Assembly: GCA_021821585.1 (NCBI GenBank)
Contig: JAKACF010000039.1
Span: forward strand, 1 to 14,103
Direction: 5' to 3'
From: Actinomycetes bacterium
Lineage (GTDB): Bacteria > Actinomycetota > Acidimicrobiia > Acidimicrobiales > Bog-793
DNA length: 14,103 bases
Below, in pieces: positions 13,990-14,103 of the stretch. The translations under genes and the position numbers were made by a program. The stretch's first letter is position 1; every line of letters starts with the position of its first letter. The notes under the pieces were generated by a model. That model searched no databases and was not told where the DNA came from. It saw only the letters and a program-made list of their open reading frames with translations.

Positions 13990-14103
13990 GGTGACCGCCC
14001 GCAGCTTGAACTGCGCGCCCGCCTGATCGGCGCAGAGCACGAGCACCCCGTACGGGGTGTGGTCGGGGCCTTGGAGGACGGCTCCTCCGAGCTCCTTCAC
14101 CTT
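13987..14103 (-). CDS. VOC (glyoxalase/bleomycin-resistance) family protein, C-terminal part
   Basis: The last 38 codons and the TGA of a minus-strand gene that runs past the window edge. The text VKELGGAVLQGPDHTPYGVL followed by VLCADQAGAQFKL is the usual C-terminal pattern of VOC-superfamily domains: a helix ending in GG, a Gly-Pro turn, a strand after PYG, and a final Asp-x-x-Gly-Ala-x-Phe-x-Leu strand. The usual Asp-Pro before the last Gly-Ala is Asp-Gln here. Members bind a metal and act as lyases, dioxygenases or drug-binding proteins; the metal ligands lie mostly outside this fragment, so the function cannot be chosen. Confidence 0.8.
   Translation of the reverse strand, partial: KVKELGGAVLQGPDHTPYGVLVLCADQAGAQFKLRAVT

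Overview
The window comes from a very GC-rich bacterium, almost certainly an actinomycete (Actinomycetota). The support is the GC-rich third codon positions, frequent GTG starts, 4-nt start/stop overlaps, and several families typical of that phylum: a DUF3817 membrane protein, an RDD protein with VD-rich nonapeptide repeats, a duplicated DUF4389 protein, and a holin/DUF3618/DUF4235 cluster. A deep-branching class such as Acidimicrobiia is possible, but the sequence does not prove it. I see no rRNA, tRNA, CRISPR array, insertion sequence, integrase or attachment site.

Layout. Positions 1-1225 (+) hold the end of one ABC-2 type permease and a complete second one overlapping it by 4 nt, which is the tail of an exporter operon. 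A DedA-family protein (1229-1858, -) lies tail to tail with it after only 3 nt. Divergent from DedA, a multi-module DUF3817 membrane protein (1987-3213, +) may be translated from a leaderless GTG. It converges on an RDD protein (3268-4458, -) with about fifteen 9-residue repeats. Next on the minus strand comes a DHA2-type drug exporter fused to a C-terminal MarR-like domain (4712-6760). A two-gene SRPBCC/DUF4389 operon follows (7642-8358 and 6931-7620, -). A small membrane protein with a Cys/His motif (8571-8819, +) reads away from that operon. It has the clearest promoter in the window, overlapped by a palindrome that could be an operator.

The right part has an MFS_3-type exporter (8975-10309, +) and, 18 nt later, a secreted GH51-like glycosidase (10328-12337, +) with an inserted domain after its first catalytic region. 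Facing it on the minus strand is a translationally coupled operon: holin-superfamily protein, DUF3618, DUF4235 (13520 down to 12458). A stress-sigma-like promoter (GTTT-N16-CGGTAT) lies just upstream. About 390 nt without a convincing gene follows, then the 3' end of a VOC-family gene (13987-14103, -).

The content is mostly membrane transport, envelope proteins and small conserved proteins of unknown function. I do not see a clear multi-gene novel defence or biosynthetic system. The most unusual items are the glycosidase insertion, the transporter-regulator fusion with an acidic recognition helix, the nonapeptide-repeat RDD protein and the two regulatory sites.
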